From NCBI GenBank assembly GCA_964468375.1, contig CAYXUW010000050.1, positions 1 to 16,854 of the forward strand: a DNA stretch of 16,854 nucleotides, written 5' to 3'. Position numbers and translations under genes: made by a program. The notes below the pieces were generated by a model that searched no databases, was not told where the DNA came from, and was given only the letters and a program-made list of their open reading frames with translations. Origin of the DNA: CAYXUW01 sp964468375 (GTDB lineage: Bacteria > Planctomycetota > Phycisphaerae > Sedimentisphaerales > Anaerobacaceae). Below are positions 15,640-16,854 of this stretch, in pieces (position 1 is the first letter of the stretch; every line of letters starts with the position of its first letter).

Positions 15640-16316
15640 CTTGTTTTCTCGCCTGCGTAAGCCCTAATCCCGGCAGCGGAAAATTTGATAATATGGTCAA
15701 TCATTCCGGATAAGTCGGAAAACGGCAGGTCTCTTCTGTCGGTTTGCCCGAACATAGTTCTTATTCGTACCGCATGTATCAATTGCCCAACAATTGAAGA
15801 TACTATCAGAGCTACCTGTGATTCATCCAGGCCGGGGCAGGTTTTAAGCAGAGCTTTCTGCATAGCGCCCAAAGTCGGTTTAATTACCTCATCTACGAAC
15901 GTATTCGGCGGCAGGTGCCCGTCCAGCATTTCACGCATCATAAGTTTGAGAAATTTGCTGCTTCCGGCTTCATCTACTAATGGACCGATAAATGTTTCGG
16001 CGAATGATTTTAACAGGTCCTCCAGCGGGGGGGTGCCTTGGTTGTTTGACATTACTTTTTCGATGCTTGCAATTTGATTGTCTCGCAGCATAAGCAGGTG
16101 ACGACGCCAAACTTCGATATATAAGTTTTCTTTACCGCCGAAATGGTAATTTACCGCAGCAACGTTGCAGTTGGCCTCTTTGGTTATATCCCGGATGCTT
16201 GTGTCGGCGAAACCGCGTTCGCTGAATGATTTCTCGGCCACGTTAAGCAATCGGTCCCGAACGTCTTTTGACGAAACCTTGTTTTCGGCCTTAAAATCTG
16301 CATTTTGGCCTGCCAT
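15636..16316 (-). CDS. TetR/AcrR-family repressor of the efflux operon
   Basis: A 226-residue transcription regulator. The N-terminal DNA-binding domain spans about 17-63, with TSIRDITKEANCNVAAVNYH (39-58) as helix-turn-helix and the family's YHFGGKENLYIEV following. The C-terminal ligand domain (about 75-220) recalls the CecR/YbiH group, for example REMLDGHLPPNTFVDEVIKP and SIVGQLIHAVR; this subgroup call is tentative. The start ATG 16316 has AAGGAG 6 nt upstream, which beats the in-frame ATG at 16343, a position at about the predicted transcription start. The stop overlaps the tolC-like start by 4 bp (ATGA). Two matching palindromes at its own promoter suggest it represses the whole tetR-tolC-adaptor-RND-PII operon until it binds an inducer, probably a pump substrate. 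Confidence 0.93.
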   Translation of the reverse strand: MAGQNADFKAENKVSSKDVRDRLLNVAEKSFSERGFADTSIRDITKEANCNVAAVNYHFGGKENLYIEVWRRHLLMLRDNQIASIEKVMSNNQGTPPLEDLLKSFAETFIGPLVDEAGSSKFLKLMMREMLDGHLPPNTFVDEVIKPTLGAMQKALLKTCPGLDESQVALIVSSIVGQLIHAVRIRTMFGQTDRRDLPFSDLSGMIDHIIKFSAAGIRAYAGEKTR

Positions 16317-16322
16317 AGGATT

Positions 16323-16328
16323 CTCCTT
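16323..16328 (-). promoter_or_regulatory. Ribosome binding site deciding the tetR start
   Basis: AAGGAG on the minus strand, 6 nt before ATG 16316. It sits directly downstream of one of the two palindromes, so a repressor bound there would lie right against it. Confidence 0.75.
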
Positions 16329-16340
16329 AAACGGTCGTTT
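16329..16340. promoter_or_regulatory. Candidate TetR operator O2 (just after the transcription start)
   Basis: AAACGGTCGTTT has 5-bp inverted arms (AAACG/CGTTT) around 2 bp. It fits the same AAACR-NN-YGTTT pattern as the second palindrome 26 bp away centre to centre, and lies at about +2 to +14 of the predicted tetR transcript. Confidence 0.55.
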
Positions 16341-16348
16341 CAAACTAA

Positions 16349-16377
16349 AGTATAAAACACTTGTTTGGCTTGGTCAA
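16349..16377 (-). promoter_or_regulatory. Sigma-70 promoter of the tetR-efflux operon
   Basis: On the minus strand, TTGACC (16377-16372), an ideal 17-bp spacer and TATACT (16354-16349). Predicted start near 16342, leader about 26 nt. One palindrome fills the spacer next to the -10 box and another follows the start, so the promoter looks built for repression. Confidence 0.75.
16355..16366. promoter_or_regulatory. Candidate TetR operator O1 (between -35 and -10)
   Basis: AAACACTTGTTT has 5-bp inverted arms (AAACA/TGTTT) around 2 bp and abuts the -10 box of the tetR promoter. Occupation would directly exclude RNA polymerase. It matches the second palindrome in 8 of 12 fixed pattern positions (AAAC and GTTT). 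Confidence 0.55.
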
Positions 16378-16380
16378 GTA

Positions 16381-16408
16381 TTTTTCTGAATATTTTTTAG
16401 GTGTTTTT
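16381..16408 (-). promoter_or_regulatory. A-tract region upstream of the tetR promoter (UP-element-like)
   Basis: On the minus strand three runs of A (16408-16404, 16398-16393, 16385-16381) lie just upstream of the -35 box, with centres about 10.5 and 12.5 bp apart, roughly one helical turn. This resembles an UP element bound by the polymerase alpha-CTD, or intrinsically bent DNA. Confidence 0.35.
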
Positions 16409-16439
16409 CGGGGCAAGGCAGGGCGGGTAGGGTTTTGTT

Positions 16440-16468
16440 TTGACGGGGTTGGAAACATTGGTTATCCT
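16440..16468 (+). promoter_or_regulatory. Candidate promoter for the small membrane protein gene
   Basis: TTGACG (16440-16445), a 17-bp spacer and TATCCT (16463-16468), four of six -10 bases matching. A start near 16475 would give a leader of about 47 nt before ATG 16522. It diverges from the tetR promoter but does not overlap it. Confidence 0.45.
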
Positions 16469-16521
16469 GCGAACAAATAGTTCTTAAAAAACGAATAAGA
16501 AAGGTTTTTTTGAGGGATAAA

Positions 16522-16761
16522 ATGGATTTTTCATATACATGGATACTCGTGTTGATGGCGATAGTGGCTTTAGGATGGGCGGGATATGGGGTATGGCTGT
16601 ATAAAGTGCGTAAGGAAGAGGAGAAAATACCGGAGAAGGATAAGAAAACGGAACATTTGAAAAAGGTAAGAAGTTCGTTCGAAGAATATACAAAAAAGTT
16701 GGCGGAGCATCAATTAAAGCCGCATGAGCGAAAAGAAAAGGACCCTAAACAATGGAGTTAG
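16522..16761 (+). CDS. Small single-span membrane protein of unknown function
   Basis: 79 residues. I do not recognise the family. A hydrophobic segment at about 7-27 (WILVLMAIVALGWAGYGVWLY) is followed by YKVRKEEEK and a very charged, lysine- and glutamate-rich tail predicted helical (about 28-79), probably cytoplasmic by the positive-inside rule. The start ATG 16522 has GAGGG 5 nt upstream; an in-frame TTG at 16510 would overlap that site and is less likely. A plausible promoter precedes it. The membrane-then-charged-helix pattern and a good ribosome site argue for a real gene, although at this size chance cannot be excluded. It is divergent from the tetR-efflux operon, which is the only context clue. 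It is intact; sequence continues 93 bp to the edge. Confidence 0.65.
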   Translation: MDFSYTWILVLMAIVALGWAGYGVWLYKVRKEEEKIPEKDKKTEHLKKVRSSFEEYTKKLAEHQLKPHERKEKDPKQWS

Positions 16762-16799
16762 GGCGTTAAGGGGGTAGCGGCGCTCGAATTTTAACAAGT

Positions 16800-16841
16800 G
16801 TTCAAAAGTTTTCAAAAACTGATAAAAACGTTCGAAAACTG
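16800..16841. repeat. AT-rich repeated motif near the right edge
   Basis: Three related units: GTTCAAAAG (16800-16808), GTTTTCAAAAACTG (16808-16821) and GTTCGAAAACTG (16830-16841). The middle one holds a 6+2+6 palindrome, AGTTTT-CA-AAAACT (16807-16820). It may be a binding-site cluster for the next gene or a weak stem after the small ORF; it lacks a GC stem with a T-run, so it is not called a terminator. The series could continue past the edge. Confidence 0.3.
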
Positions 16842-16854
16842 CATAGAAATATTC

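Noticed and set aside
1..16854. Mobile element, phage, CRISPR, tRNA or rRNA content
   Set aside because: No transposase or integrase motifs, spaced direct repeats, cloverleaf-like sequences or conserved rRNA segments were seen; apart from short intergenic gaps the window is filled by ordinary protein genes.

Overview
The window looks like chromosomal DNA of a Gram-negative bacterium, most likely a planctomycete of the Phycisphaerae group. This is inferred from gene content rather than a marker gene. The pointers are a single-chain SecD-SecF with very long periplasmic regions, a SpoIID-type lipoprotein outside any sporulation context, a TPR protein ending in two RNA-polymerase-alpha-CTD-like domains, and a TolC/RND system that implies an outer membrane. 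Base composition looks even. I saw no insertion sequence, tRNA, rRNA or CRISPR array.

Layout: (1) 1-467, minus strand: the N-terminal part of a polytopic membrane protein (DUF6057-like) running off the left edge. (2) 468-671: a divergent control region with candidate promoters facing both ways. (3) 672-8594, plus strand: a tightly packed run of five genes, TPR/alpha-CTD protein, spoIID-like lipoprotein, tgt, yajC and secDF. The tgt-yajC-secD-secF order is a widely conserved bacterial block. Here it carries a putative transcription-linked protein and a cell-wall lytic protein in front. (4) 8606-16316, minus strand: converging on secDF with an 11-bp gap, in transcription order tetR, tolC-like, membrane-fusion protein, RND pump, small PII-like protein, then 6-phosphogluconolactonase after a larger gap. 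The first five overlap or nearly touch and form one efflux operon. (5) 16317-16521: the tetR promoter with two matching palindromes (likely operators) and upstream A-tracts, and a separate plus-strand promoter. (6) 16522-16761, plus strand: a 79-residue single-span membrane protein of unknown function, then an AT-rich repeated tail to the right edge.

How the genes work together: YajC and SecDF assist protein export through SecYEG, and SpoIID-like proteins act on peptidoglycan outside the inner membrane, so the plus-strand run is largely about envelope biogenesis, with tRNA queuosine modification (Tgt) as the usual passenger. The minus-strand operon encodes a complete tripartite efflux pump under a TetR-family regulator that probably represses its own operon. 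The PII-like protein overlapping the pump gene suggests an added layer of allosteric control.

Most noteworthy: the TPR protein with tandem alpha-CTD-like domains, the PII-like partner of the RND pump, the paired AAACR-NN-YGTTT palindromes at the tetR promoter, and the large insertions in both halves of SecDF.
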